From positions 1 through 13,436 of the forward strand of contig JAZNXR010000009.1 of the NCBI GenBank assembly GCA_045593985.1: DNA of 13,436 bases, in the 5' to 3' direction. The stretch comes from Colimorpha_A sp045593985. GTDB taxonomy: Bacteria > Bacillota > Clostridia > Oscillospirales > CAG-272. This document shows positions 1 through 7,356 of this stretch, in pieces (position 1 is the stretch's first letter; every line of letters begins with the position of its first letter). The notes under the pieces were generated by a model that made no database searches, was not told the origin of the DNA, and was given only the letters and a program-made list of their open reading frames with translations. The position numbers and the translations under genes were made by a program.

Positions 1-1740
1 GTTCCGTACCTTAAGAGCTTCGGAAGCGCGCCGGAATTTGATGACGGAACGATCATGATCGACTCGGTAGAGGATCTTTGCAAGATAGGCGTTGACGCAA
101 ATTATCCTCTTTCGGGAAGCTATAAGCTGACAGCCGATATCGACCTTTCGGGAACGGCATGGACTCCCATCGGCGGCATCTTCAGCGGCGAATTTAACGG
201 AAACGGACACACGATCTCCGGAATGACGACAGGAAGCCCCGACGCTCCTTACACAACGACGGCGGGCTGGGGTATGTTCTGCGAGCTTTCCGGCACAGTC
301 AGAAATCTCAAGCTTGAAGATCTCTACTTCAACGTCGGCGCACCCGGCGGCGAAAAGCCGGTCGGCGGTATCTGCGGATACATACGCGACGGTGCGGTGG
401 TAGATAACGTGTATATGTCGGGCTCGATCACCGACGTTACCTCTCATCAGGTGCGTGTTGGTGCCATTGCGGGAAGTGCAAGATCGAAGTATACTATCAG
501 TAATTGTTATGTTGACGTTGACGTTACGGGCGGCTACGGCGATAACGCCGTGGATAAACAGGCAGGCGTTGCGGGGCTTGTCGGAAGCACGAAGCAGAGC
601 GGTACGATCTCCGACTGCGTGATCGTAGGTGACGTAACTCTTACGACGGGCGGCTATGCAGGTGCGCTTGTAAGTGAATATTACGGCAATACCGTAGAAG
701 ACACCGTTCTTGTAGTAACAAATGCTTACTATTCGGGTACGATTTCTTCTCCGAACGGAACTCTGCTTAACGACGGCGTCGGAACAAAGATAACCGTCGA
801 TCAGCTTCTTAACGGATCTCTTATGGGCGGCCTTTCATCCGCTTGGACTGTTGAAAACGGAAGCGTTCCGTACCTTAAGAGCTTCGGCAGCGCGCCGGAA
901 TTTGACGACGGAACGATCAAGATCGACTCGGTAGAGGATCTTTGCAAGATAGGCGTTGACGCAAATTATCCTCTTTCGGGAAGCTATAAGCTGACAGCCG
1001 ATATCGACCTTTCGGGAACGGCATGGACTCCCGTCGGCGGCATCTTCAGCGGTGTCTTTGACGGAAACGGATATACTATCTCCGGTATGACGGCGGGAAC
1101 GCCTGATGCTCCTTATACAAATTCTGCGGGCTGGGGTATCTTCTGCGAGCTTTCGGGCACGGTTAAAAACCTTAAGCTTGAAGATATCTACTTCAACGTC
1201 GGCTCCGACAATAAGCCGGTCGGCGGTATCTGCGGATACATTCGTGACGGCGCGGTTGTAGAGAACGTATATATGTCGGGAACTATTATTGATACTACCT
1301 CCCGTCAGGTGCGTGTTGGCGCCATTGCGGGAAGCGGAAGATCTGCGTTCACGGTAAGAAACTGCTACATAGATGTCGATCTTGTCGGCGGCTTTGGCGC
1401 GACCGACGGAGACAGACAGGTAGGTATTGCCGGTCTTGTCGGCAGCATGAAGGTAGCGGCTACGATATCCGACTGCATTTTCGCAGGCGACATCGCCTTG
1501 ACGACTGGTGGCTATGCAGGTGCGCTTGTAAGTGAATACTACGGAAACCCTGCGCCTTCAGGACTTGTAGTTACGAATTCCTACTTTGCAGGCAGCCTTT
1601 CCTATCCGAACGGAAATCTGCTCAATGATGGCATCGGCACCGCAATAACTACCGAACAGCTTCTTGACGGCTCTCTCTCGGATAAGCTTTCGGATGCTTG
1701 GACGGTCGAGAGCGGAAGCGCTCCATATCTTAATACGTTC
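1..1740 (+). repeat. Intragenic tandem repeat, 864-bp period
   Basis: The segment starting at base 1 recurs at 865, and base 61 matches base 925, giving a period of 864 bp (288 codons). Bases 57-168 are identical to 921-1032, third codon positions included. The second copy is slightly shorter (about 274 codons) and more divergent toward its end, where it runs into the linker. The window opens inside the tail of a previous copy, so at least three copies are likely. The near-identity of some blocks suggests recent duplication or gene conversion. Confidence 0.9.
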
Positions 1741-4080
1741 GGCGAAAAAGAAATATCGCTTAATGATGCGCTTGATGCGGTAGAAAATGCGCTCAACGGC
1801 TTCGAAGCGATCGTCAGCACCACGGCAAGCGACGTTCTCTCTTGCGCATATAAGGCAGTTTCGGGTACTACGGCTTCGCTTTCGATCGATTCCTTCTCGG
1901 TCGAGCCTCCGACGAGCGCGAAAGAGGGAAGCGTTAACGTCACCGTCAAGATAACGGTTGACGGCGTATCCGAAACGGTAACGAAGACCTATTCGATACC
2001 CAGGCTCCCCGGTCTTGATTACGAATTTACCTCAAACGTAAAGGGACGTGCAGACGGAACTATCTCCATCCTTCTCCCCGAAAGCTACAAGAACGAAGCA
2101 TACGAGCTTTATTGGGGCACTTCGGAGGGCGTTTCCGAGAAGTACAGCTCTCTTACGACGATGGAAGATATTGCCGTTCAGGGCAATACCCTTATCTATA
2201 TCCCCGAAAGTCAAACCTATATTCCGGAAGGAATCACACATCTGTATCTCACTCTTGGCGGAGCAGAGATTACAAGCTTTGAGATACCGGCTGAACGCCG
2301 CATGACTCTCGGCGCTCCGAAATACACCTTCGGCGTATTCTCCGACGTTCACTTCACGACAAGTGCGGGCAAGCCGAATAACAGCTTTACCGCAGCAATG
2401 AATTTGTATAGAGATGCAGGCGCAGCGTTCGTTGTTTCCTGCGGCGACGTGACCACGGGCGGCCGCGAAGCGGAATACGCACAGTTCACCTCGACTTATG
2501 CGGCAGGCGGATATACGATGCCCTTCTTTACCGCTCTCGGAAACCACGATATTCTCAAATGGAACCTCGATTCAGCCTTGACTCCCGAGCAGGCACTCAG
2601 CAACATGAAGGCGGCGGTCAATACCTTCGCAAACGTAAACCACGGCGCAGGCTCTCAATACACCGTGACAGTTGCCGAGGGCGAGAACGCAGGATACGAT
2701 TATACGATGTCGTACGGCGACGAGCTGTTCATCTTTATGAGTGTCGGCGTCGCATCGAACAGCTCGGTCAATGCTGCGGGCAACCCGATAAACGTTGACC
2801 AGAAGCTCGCCGATTCGCAGATAGAATGGCTCGAGAGCGTTCTGAATCAGTATTATAACGTGGATAAAAAGGACGGTCAGGTGTTCTTGATATTCCACTA
2901 CTACACCCTTGAAAGCGGAAAGTATTACAGCACGGCAACCGGTACGGAGTGGGATGCCGAGTCCTCCGCCAAGCTTGACGGAGCTCTTCGCAAATATCCG
3001 GGAGTTATCCACTTTAACGGACACAACCACTTCTACTTCGATGCAGATTTGAATATCTACGCTGACGAGTACGTTTCGATCCACGTGCCTTCCCTTACGA
3101 ATCCCCGTCCTTCACGAGACGGCAAGGAGGGCTCCGGCACCGTATACGAAAACTACATCGTTACCGTTTACGAGGACTATATTATCGTTAACGGCGTAGA
3201 CGCATATACGGGAAGCTATGCTCCTCACGCAATGTTCATGATAGCAGAGGATTCCTTCACTTATCCCGAGCCCGAAGAGCCCGCAGCTCCCGAATACAAG
3301 AGCTTCTCGCTCACTCTTAACAGAGGCGTAAGCGTAAACGTCAAGTTTGCGGTAAGCGAGGAATATCTTGCGAAATACCCCGATACCAAGGTGGAATTCA
3401 GCAACGGCGTTTCTTTCCCTGCAGTAGCGGGAACTCATACCTATACCGTTAACCTCACCCCCGTCAATATCGGCACCGAGCTCACCGTTAAGTGCGGAGA
3501 GAATGGCAAGGATATCAACGTGAGCGTAGAAAGCTATGCAAGCAGAGTAAAGGCAGTATCTGCTTCCGCACTCGGACTTTCCGAAGCGAAGTACGCCGAG
3601 CTTGTAGCTCTCGTTGACAGCATCGTAACCTACGGTAAAGCAGCCGCAGGAGCTCTTGAAGAAGACGTCACCGCAGACTTTACCGGCGTTGGAACAGTTA
3701 CCGAGGAAGGCGATATCTTCGTCGGACTCGGCGCAACTCTTGCACAGTCTGCAAGCGCAAAGCTCACGGTCGATACATCGAAGCTTGACGAGGCATATAC
3801 TCTTACCGCTACATTCGGCGGCAATACTGTTATCAATAACAAGCCCGTAATGGACTACGTCGAGAACGGCGCTATCTATGTTACCGGCATATATGCCGCT
3901 AACTACTCCGACAAGATAACGGTTACAGTATACGACGGAGCAGAGGCGATAGCGTCTATCTCCTTCACGCTTAACGAATATCTTAATACACTTAACGCAA
4001 GCGCGACCGGCAAGGCTACACGCAACCTCATCGCCGCAACCTATAACTACGGCGTTGCAACGGTCAACTTTGCTTCCTGA
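1..4080 (+). CDS. Secreted GLUG-repeat / calcineurin-like phosphoesterase protein (5' end outside window)
   Basis: The frame is open from base 1, so the gene begins upstream; 1359 residues are visible. The first ATG (base 55) is not the start: the next repeat has Lys (AAG) there and the reading continues before it. Domains, numbered from base 1: two tandem ~280-residue repeats (about 1-580) rich in GLUG-type motifs (VGGICGY, VGAIAGS, AGLVGS), probably beta-helical; a linker and beta-rich module (about 585-770); a metallophosphoesterase domain (about 775-1070) with the full metal-site set D782-x-H784, G-D816, G-N848-H849-D, H966 and G-H1008-x-H1010; and a C-terminal region with two related helical segments ending in TYGKAA and NYGVAT. 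There is no LPXTG motif or C-terminal membrane anchor. The phosphoesterase is predicted to be an active metal-dependent phosphatase or nuclease outside the cell; the substrate is unknown. The repeats probably bind a surface or glycan ligand (inference). It probably forms an operon with the small ORF at 4103. Confidence 0.88.
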   Translation, partial: VPYLKSFGSAPEFDDGTIMIDSVEDLCKIGVDANYPLSGSYKLTADIDLSGTAWTPIGGIFSGEFNGNGHTISGMTTGSPDAPYTTTAGWGMFCELSGTVRNLKLEDLYFNVGAPGGEKPVGGICGYIRDGAVVDNVYMSGSITDVTSHQVRVGAIAGSARSKYTISNCYVDVDVTGGYGDNAVDKQAGVAGLVGSTKQSGTISDCVIVGDVTLTTGGYAGALVSEYYGNTVEDTVLVVTNAYYSGTISSPNGTLLNDGVGTKITVDQLLNGSLMGGLSSAWTVENGSVPYLKSFGSAPEFDDGTIKIDSVEDLCKIGVDANYPLSGSYKLTADIDLSGTAWTPVGGIFSGVFDGNGYTISGMTAGTPDAPYTNSAGWGIFCELSGTVKNLKLEDIYFNVGSDNKPVGGICGYIRDGAVVENVYMSGTIIDTTSRQVRVGAIAGSGRSAFTVRNCYIDVDLVGGFGATDGDRQVGIAGLVGSMKVAATISDCIFAGDIALTTGGYAGALVSEYYGNPAPSGLVVTNSYFAGSLSYPNGNLLNDGIGTAITTEQLLDGSLSDKLSDAWTVESGSAPYLNTFGEKEISLNDALDAVENALNGFEAIVSTTASDVLSCAYKAVSGTTASLSIDSFSVEPPTSAKEGSVNVTVKITVDGVSETVTKTYSIPRLPGLDYEFTSNVKGRADGTISILLPESYKNEAYELYWGTSEGVSEKYSSLTTMEDIAVQGNTLIYIPESQTYIPEGITHLYLTLGGAEITSFEIPAERRMTLGAPKYTFGVFSDVHFTTSAGKPNNSFTAAMNLYRDAGAAFVVSCGDVTTGGREAEYAQFTSTYAAGGYTMPFFTALGNHDILKWNLDSALTPEQALSNMKAAVNTFANVNHGAGSQYTVTVAEGENAGYDYTMSYGDELFIFMSVGVASNSSVNAAGNPINVDQKLADSQIEWLESVLNQYYNVDKKDGQVFLIFHYYTLESGKYYSTATGTEWDAESSAKLDGALRKYPGVIHFNGHNHFYFDADLNIYADEYVSIHVPSLTNPRPSRDGKEGSGTVYENYIVTVYEDYIIVNGVDAYTGSYAPHAMFMIAEDSFTYPEPEEPAAPEYKSFSLTLNRGVSVNVKFAVSEEYLAKYPDTKVEFSNGVSFPAVAGTHTYTVNLTPVNIGTELTVKCGENGKDINVSVESYASRVKAVSASALGLSEAKYAELVALVDSIVTYGKAAAGALEEDVTADFTGVGTVTEEGDIFVGLGATLAQSASAKLTVDTSKLDEAYTLTATFGGNTVINNKPVMDYVENGAIYVTGIYAANYSDKITVTVYDGAEAIASISFTLNEYLNTLNASATGKATRNLIAATYNYGVATVNFAS

Positions 4081-4102
4081 AGTAATTAAGGAGGATAAGA
4101 AT

Positions 4103-4228
4103 ATGAATAACGAATTCATTTCACCCGAATGCGAAGTGGTGATCTTCGAAAACGAGGACGTTATCACGTTCTCCGTGGGTATGGGAGATAATACGAACCT
4201 CCCCGAGATCAACTCAATGATAGAATAA
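4103..4228 (+). CDS. 41-residue acidic small protein of unknown function
   Basis: This ATG ORF starts 22 bases after the stop of the phosphoesterase gene. A near-perfect RBS (AAGGAGG, 4088-4094) lies 8 bases upstream, and a strong terminator begins 10 bases after its TAA. The peptide starts MNNEFISPECEVV, continues with IFENEDVITFS, then a G/N-rich stretch, and ends EINSMIE. It has one Cys (residue 10), no Arg or Lys at all, many Glu/Asp, and no signal peptide or membrane segment. The N-terminal pattern (aromatic-x-SPE-x-EVV-x-F-x-x-EDVIT) resembles short peptides I recall from gut Firmicutes and Bacteroidota genomes, but I cannot name a family. The RBS, operon position and terminator placement support real translation. 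It could be a partner or regulator of the big secreted protein, or a peptide precursor; none of this is shown. Confidence 0.72.
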   Translation: MNNEFISPECEVVIFENEDVITFSVGMGDNTNLPEINSMIE

Positions 4229-4237
4229 GATCAAAGT

Positions 4238-4267
4238 AAAAAGCACCTGCGTTTGCAGGTGCTTTTT
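4238..4267 (+). terminator. Intrinsic terminator after the small ORF
   Basis: The arms AAAAAGCACCTGC and GCAGGTGCTTTTT form a perfect 13-bp stem with a GTTT loop, and the T run lies in the right arm. It closes the unit of the phosphoesterase gene and the 41-codon ORF. Confidence 0.93.
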
Positions 4268-4272
4268 GCTTC

Positions 4273-4301
4273 TTGACTTTGATGCGAAATTGTGCTATCA
4301 T
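4273..4301 (+). promoter_or_regulatory. Sigma-A promoter of the HAD phosphatase gene
   Basis: TTGACT (4273-4278), a 17-bp spacer and TATCAT (4296-4301), with an extended -10 TGC immediately before it. Transcription should begin near 4308, so the GTG at 4307 cannot be the start of a leadered mRNA; the ATG at 4331 is used instead. Confidence 0.8.
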
Positions 4302-4330
4302 AAGCCGTGATCAAAATAAAAGGGATAAAA

Positions 4331-5155
4331 ATGGGAAAATTCGACGGAATACTCATCTGCACCGACCTTGACGGTACTTTGTACCGTAACGACAAGACGG
4401 TGTCGGACGAGAACAGAGAAGCAATAGAATATTTCAAAAACGAGGGCGGACTTTTTACCTTTATCACGGGAAGAATGCCGAATTACTCAATGGACGCATA
4501 CAAGGCGGCACAGCCGAATGCGCCTTTCGGTTGCGTTAACGGCGGCGGAGTTTACGATAAGGTGAACGGCAAATATCTCTTTACGCACGGCGGAATGTTG
4601 CCCGATGTTATCGAGCTTGTCGAGTATATAGACAATAACTTCCCGACAGTAGGAATTCAGACGGTTACCTTTGAAAACACCTTTTTCTCAAAGGAAAACA
4701 TCGTGCAGGAATTTTTCAGAGAAACAACGGGGCTCCCGAATCTTCCCCGTCACTACAAGGACGTGACGGAGCCGATAGCGAAAATAATTTTCGCCATCGC
4801 ATACGAGGAAGAGATCGAGGCGGTCAAGCAGGCGTTGAGAACGCATCCCAAGGCGCATCTTTTCGACTTTGTGCGCTCGGAGGAACACCTTTTTGAAATT
4901 CTCCCCAAGGGTGTGGATAAAGGGCTCGGCTTAAAAAAGCTCGTCGAGTGCCTCGGCTGTGATATGGAAAAGACCGTTGCGGTCGGCGATTTTGATAACG
5001 ACGTCGGAATGCTCAGGGCGGCAAGATACGGAATTGCAGTAGCAAATTGCTCCGAAAAGGCACGCAAGGCGGCGGATGATATCACCGTCAGCAACGAGGA
5101 GCATGCCCTTGCGCAGATCATACACGATATAGAAAACGGAAAATATAAGTTATGA
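4331..5155 (+). CDS. Cof-type HAD-superfamily (subclass IIB) phosphatase
   Basis: This is a 274-residue cytoplasmic hydrolase, a usual length for the Cof/YidA-like family, which dephosphorylates sugar phosphates, flavin precursors or related small molecules through an aspartyl-phosphate intermediate. Motif I is D12-L-D14-G-T, with D12 the nucleophile and D14 the general acid/base. Motif II is T46 in FITGR, motif III is K197 in GVDKG, and motif IV is G-D220-x-x-N-D224, which binds Mg2+. The C2-type cap lies at about residues 85-190. The ATG at 4331 is chosen because an AGGGA site lies just upstream and the promoter's start site is near 4308. The substrate cannot be read from the sequence. The gene is monocistronic and convergent with galM; its last codons lie inside the shared terminator. 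Confidence 0.9.
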   Translation: MGKFDGILICTDLDGTLYRNDKTVSDENREAIEYFKNEGGLFTFITGRMPNYSMDAYKAAQPNAPFGCVNGGGVYDKVNGKYLFTHGGMLPDVIELVEYIDNNFPTVGIQTVTFENTFFSKENIVQEFFRETTGLPNLPRHYKDVTEPIAKIIFAIAYEEEIEAVKQALRTHPKAHLFDFVRSEEHLFEILPKGVDKGLGLKKLVECLGCDMEKTVAVGDFDNDVGMLRAARYGIAVANCSEKARKAADDITVSNEEHALAQIIHDIENGKYKL

Positions 5156-5198
5156 AAATAAAAAGCACCCTTTCGGGTGCTTTTTATTTTCATAACTT
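5147..5198. terminator. Bidirectional terminator, perfect 24-bp inverted repeat overlapping both stop codons
   Basis: The left arm (5147-5170) and right arm (5175-5198) are exact reverse complements around a TTTC loop. The GC core is GCACCC/GGGTGC flanked by A5/T5 and further A/T tracts, so it can terminate transcription in both directions. Each arm begins AAG TTA TGA in its own direction, giving Lys-Leu-stop to both the HAD phosphatase (TGA at 5153-5155) and GalM (TGA at 5192-5190, minus strand). Confidence 0.95.
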
Positions 5199-6212
5199 CG
5201 TTCCGAACTCAAACGCCGTTTCGGTGAAATACGGATGCTCGGGATCGATATAGCACTGCGGCATATAGGGGCGGTTCGGGGTGTTCGGGCTGAACTGCGT
5301 TTCAAGGCAGAAGGCGTGGAGGGATCGCTGCTTAACGCCGCCCTTAAAGAGCGTTTCTCCCGTCATAAATTCAGCGGTGTAAAGCTGAACTGCGGGCAGA
5401 TCGGTATAAACCTTCATCGTTCTGCCGCTATCACGATCGTATGCCTCTGCGGCAAGGCGCATCTTTCCGATCTCGCCCTGAAGCTGGAAGCTGTGATCGT
5501 AGGGCTGACCGATTTTTCTCATTTTTCTGAAATCGAAAGCCGTTCCTGTAACGTCGGTCGGGAAGCCGAGGGGGATGAGCTTGTCGTCAAGGTCATCGTA
5601 TGTATCGGCGTTTATCATAAGCTCCTGCTCCATAACCGAGCCGCCATCGTAGCCGTTCAGATTGAAATAAGCGTGATTAGTCATGTTAAGGACGGTCTTC
5701 ATGTCGGTCTGTGCCTCATAACGGATAGAAAGAACACAGTCATCGTCCCAGGTGTAGGTGACCTTTACATTAAGGTTTCCGGGATAGCCTTCTTCGAGGT
5801 GGGGAGAGAAAAGGCGGAAAACCACGCTGTCGCTTTCGCCGTTTTCAAAATACTCCGCATCCCAGATTCTGCGGTTAAATCCGGCAAGACCGCCGTGAAG
5901 ATGCCAGCGACCTACCTCGTTGTTGTTAATTGGATAGAAAACGCCGTCAATTTCAAAGCCGCCGCCTGCGATTCGGTTGCCGTAACGTCCGATGATAGCG
6001 CCTGTGTGCGAGCCACGGTCGTCAAAATAATCCTTTACCGAGTCAAAGCCGCAAACAACATCACCAAGGACGCCGTTTTTGTCGGGCACCTTGATACTTT
6101 GCAGTATTCCGCCCCAGGTTATAACGGTAGCGGAAGCGCCTTTTTTGTTAGTCATAGTGTAGGAGTAGATGTCTCTGCCGACAAATCGGTCGAAAACGCT
6201 TTTTGTAATCAT
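5190..6212 (-). CDS. galM: Aldose 1-epimerase (mutarotase)
   Basis: GalM interconverts alpha and beta anomers of aldoses such as galactose and glucose in the cytoplasm, feeding the Leloir pathway or glycolysis. The protein is 340 residues, the usual length. Visible active-site residues match the Lactococcus GalM pattern: R80 in GNRIAGG, H106 in HLHGG, H180 in MTNHAYFNL, D239 in PYDHSF and E304 in CLETQ (catalytic base). The ATG at 6212 is chosen because GGAGG lies 6 bases upstream on this strand; the frame stays open 30 codons further, but that extension has no RBS and is not family-like. A consensus promoter at 6554-6582 (minus strand) implies a leader of about 335 nt. It is divergent from efp, convergent with the HAD gene, and has no Leloir genes beside it in this window. 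Confidence 0.95.
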   Translation of the reverse strand: MITKSVFDRFVGRDIYSYTMTNKKGASATVITWGGILQSIKVPDKNGVLGDVVCGFDSVKDYFDDRGSHTGAIIGRYGNRIAGGGFEIDGVFYPINNNEVGRWHLHGGLAGFNRRIWDAEYFENGESDSVVFRLFSPHLEEGYPGNLNVKVTYTWDDDCVLSIRYEAQTDMKTVLNMTNHAYFNLNGYDGGSVMEQELMINADTYDDLDDKLIPLGFPTDVTGTAFDFRKMRKIGQPYDHSFQLQGEIGKMRLAAEAYDRDSGRTMKVYTDLPAVQLYTAEFMTGETLFKGGVKQRSLHAFCLETQFSPNTPNRPYMPQCYIDPEHPYFTETAFEFGTKL

Positions 6213-6241
6213 AAATTCCTCCGGATGGGTGTTTTTTCGCA

Positions 6242-6547
6242 TTTCTTTGCTCACGCAAATGAAACAAGCAGTTTTGCTTCGCAAACCTGCGCAAAGAAAC
6301 ACGCCAAGGAGACAACCGGCAAAATTGCGCGAGCGAATTTTGCACGTTTTCTCCTTTGGAAACCTCTTTCGATTTGCGCGAAAAACTTAAAAGTTTTGCG
6401 TAAAACCGACGAGCGAATGCGAGGCGTGAAGTTTCTTTTGAAGATTCCAGAAGAAACTTTTCTTTGCGCTCAAAGAAAAGTTTCTTTGGCACCGTTCTTT
6501 GGTCACCTTTCTTGGGTGAGCAAGAAAGGTGATAAAAGAATATTATC
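6242..6547 (-). promoter_or_regulatory. Hairpin-rich galM 5' leader (candidate cis-regulatory RNA or inserted repeat)
   Basis: With a start site near 6547 on the minus strand, galM mRNA carries about 335 untranslated nt holding successive stems. These are 6503-6514/6521-6532 (12 bp, 6-nt loop); 6451-6466/6471-6486 (16 bp, 4-nt loop); an alternative 9-bp stem 6429-6437/6451-6459 that excludes the previous one; a hairpin around 6375-6398; an imperfect long hairpin at 6305-6360; and a nested structure, 6242-6250/6291-6299 enclosing 6268-6277/6281-6290 with a three-base loop. The RBS lies about 20 nt beyond the last stem. No poly-U follows the big stems, so they are not ordinary terminators. No known riboswitch was recognised. 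The minus-strand ORF across this stretch reads through the hairpins and is not convincing. Confidence 0.55.
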
Positions 6548-6553
6548 GTTAAA

Positions 6554-6582
6554 ATTATATCTCAATAAATCAAAAAAGTCAA
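6554..6582 (-). promoter_or_regulatory. Sigma-A promoter of galM
   Basis: Read on the minus strand: TTGACT (6582-6577), a 17-bp spacer and TATAAT (6559-6554). The hexamers and spacing are close to ideal. It is the only strong candidate found between efp and galM for leftward transcription. Confidence 0.78.
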
Positions 6583-6652
6583 TCACGGCATAAAAATCCA
6601 CTTAAAAATCACGAAAAAATGTTACTTCTTTGCCAAAATGTCAAAAAACCTA

Positions 6653-6681
6653 TTGCAAAATGGTAAAAAATAAGGTACAAT
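6653..6681 (+). promoter_or_regulatory. Sigma-A promoter of efp
   Basis: TTGCAA (6653-6658), a 17-bp spacer and TACAAT (6676-6681), about 45 bases upstream of the efp start. It is divergent from the galM promoter, with about 70 bp between the two -35 boxes. Confidence 0.8.
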
Positions 6682-6725
6682 AGTATTCGTGAAAATAATG
6701 TTTATTCATTTGGAGGAATAATAAT

Positions 6726-7283
6726 ATGGTTACAGCCGGAGATTTCAGAAACGGTCTTACCTTTGACATGGACGGAAACGTAATGCAGGTAGTAGAATTC
6801 CAGCACGTTAAGCCCGGAAAAGGCGCCGCATTCGTCCGCACCAAGATCAAGAACGTAATTACAGGCGCGGTAATTGAGAGAACCTTCTCCCCTACCGATA
6901 AGTTCGAGAACGCTTACATCGAAAGAAAGGAAATGGAATACCTTTATAACGATGGCGAGCTTTACTACTTCATGGACACCGAGACCTACGAGCAGACTCC
7001 CCTCGAGGCATCAAAGCTTGACGATAACTTCCGTTTCGTTAAGGAAAATATGACTTGTAAGATCCTTTCCTACAAGGGTAACGTATTCTCCGTTGAGCCC
7101 CCCACGTTCGTTGAGCTCGAGGTTACCGATACCGAGCCCGGCTTCAAGGGCGACACCGCAACCGGTACTACCAAGCCCGCAACGCTTGAGACCGGCGCTG
7201 TTGTTAAGGTTCCGCTCTTCATCGAGATCGGAAATGTTCTTAAGATCGATACCCGTACAGGCGAGTACATCGAGCGCGCATAA
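6726..7283 (+). CDS. efp: Translation elongation factor P
   Basis: EF-P binds the ribosome between the P and E sites and relieves stalling at consecutive prolines. The protein is 185 residues, the standard length, with the three beta-barrel domains of the family. The N-terminal KOW-like domain carries the exposed loop KPGKG with Lys32 at the tip, the position that is modified in many bacteria (5-aminopentanol in Bacillus, beta-lysyl in E. coli). The C-terminal part has the typical GATATGTTKPATLETG-like segment (here GDTATGTTKPATLETG) and ends EIGNVLKIDTRTGEYIERA. A GGAGG site at 6712-6716 fixes the ATG. A terminator hairpin and then a CD1247-like gene follow. No modification enzyme gene is visible in the window. 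Confidence 0.98.
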   Translation: MVTAGDFRNGLTFDMDGNVMQVVEFQHVKPGKGAAFVRTKIKNVITGAVIERTFSPTDKFENAYIERKEMEYLYNDGELYYFMDTETYEQTPLEASKLDDNFRFVKENMTCKILSYKGNVFSVEPPTFVELEVTDTEPGFKGDTATGTTKPATLETGAVVKVPLFIEIGNVLKIDTRTGEYIERA

Positions 7284-7297
7284 TATTTAAACCAGAA

Positions 7298-7327
7298 CGC
7301 CGATGGGATTTCCTATCGGCGCTTTTT
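7298..7327 (+). terminator. Intrinsic terminator after efp
   Basis: A 10-bp stem (7298-7307 with 7312-7321, one G-U pair) with an ATTT loop, followed by CTTTTT. It lies between efp and the small acidic gene, so expression of the latter needs read-through or a promoter not seen here. Confidence 0.88.
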
Positions 7328-7356
7328 GTAAAAACAAGAATACGGAGGAATTTATA

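Noticed and set aside
55..57. ATG at 55 as the start of the large gene
   Set aside because: The frame is open to base 1 and the preceding residues match the repeat; the equivalent codon in the next repeat is AAG (Lys).
3112..4212. 366-codon minus-strand ORF and other long antisense frames under the large gene and the GH123-like genes
   Set aside because: Shadows of well-supported genes caused by codon bias; no RBS or recognisable domain.
4307..4330. GTG start for the HAD phosphatase, adding 8 residues
   Set aside because: It coincides with the predicted transcription start and has no RBS; the ATG at 4331 has both a leader and an RBS.
6148..6492. Minus-strand ORF across the galM leader (114 codons)
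   Set aside because: Its composition comes from the hairpin repeats, it overlaps the galM start in another frame, and it has no RBS or recognisable domain.
6451..6532. The two perfect hairpins as terminators
   Set aside because: No T run follows on either strand and they lie between divergent promoters, inside the predicted galM leader.
5235..6593. 452-codon plus-strand ORF
   Set aside because: It is antisense to galM, whose catalytic residues are all intact, and continues through the hairpin leader; no family resemblance.
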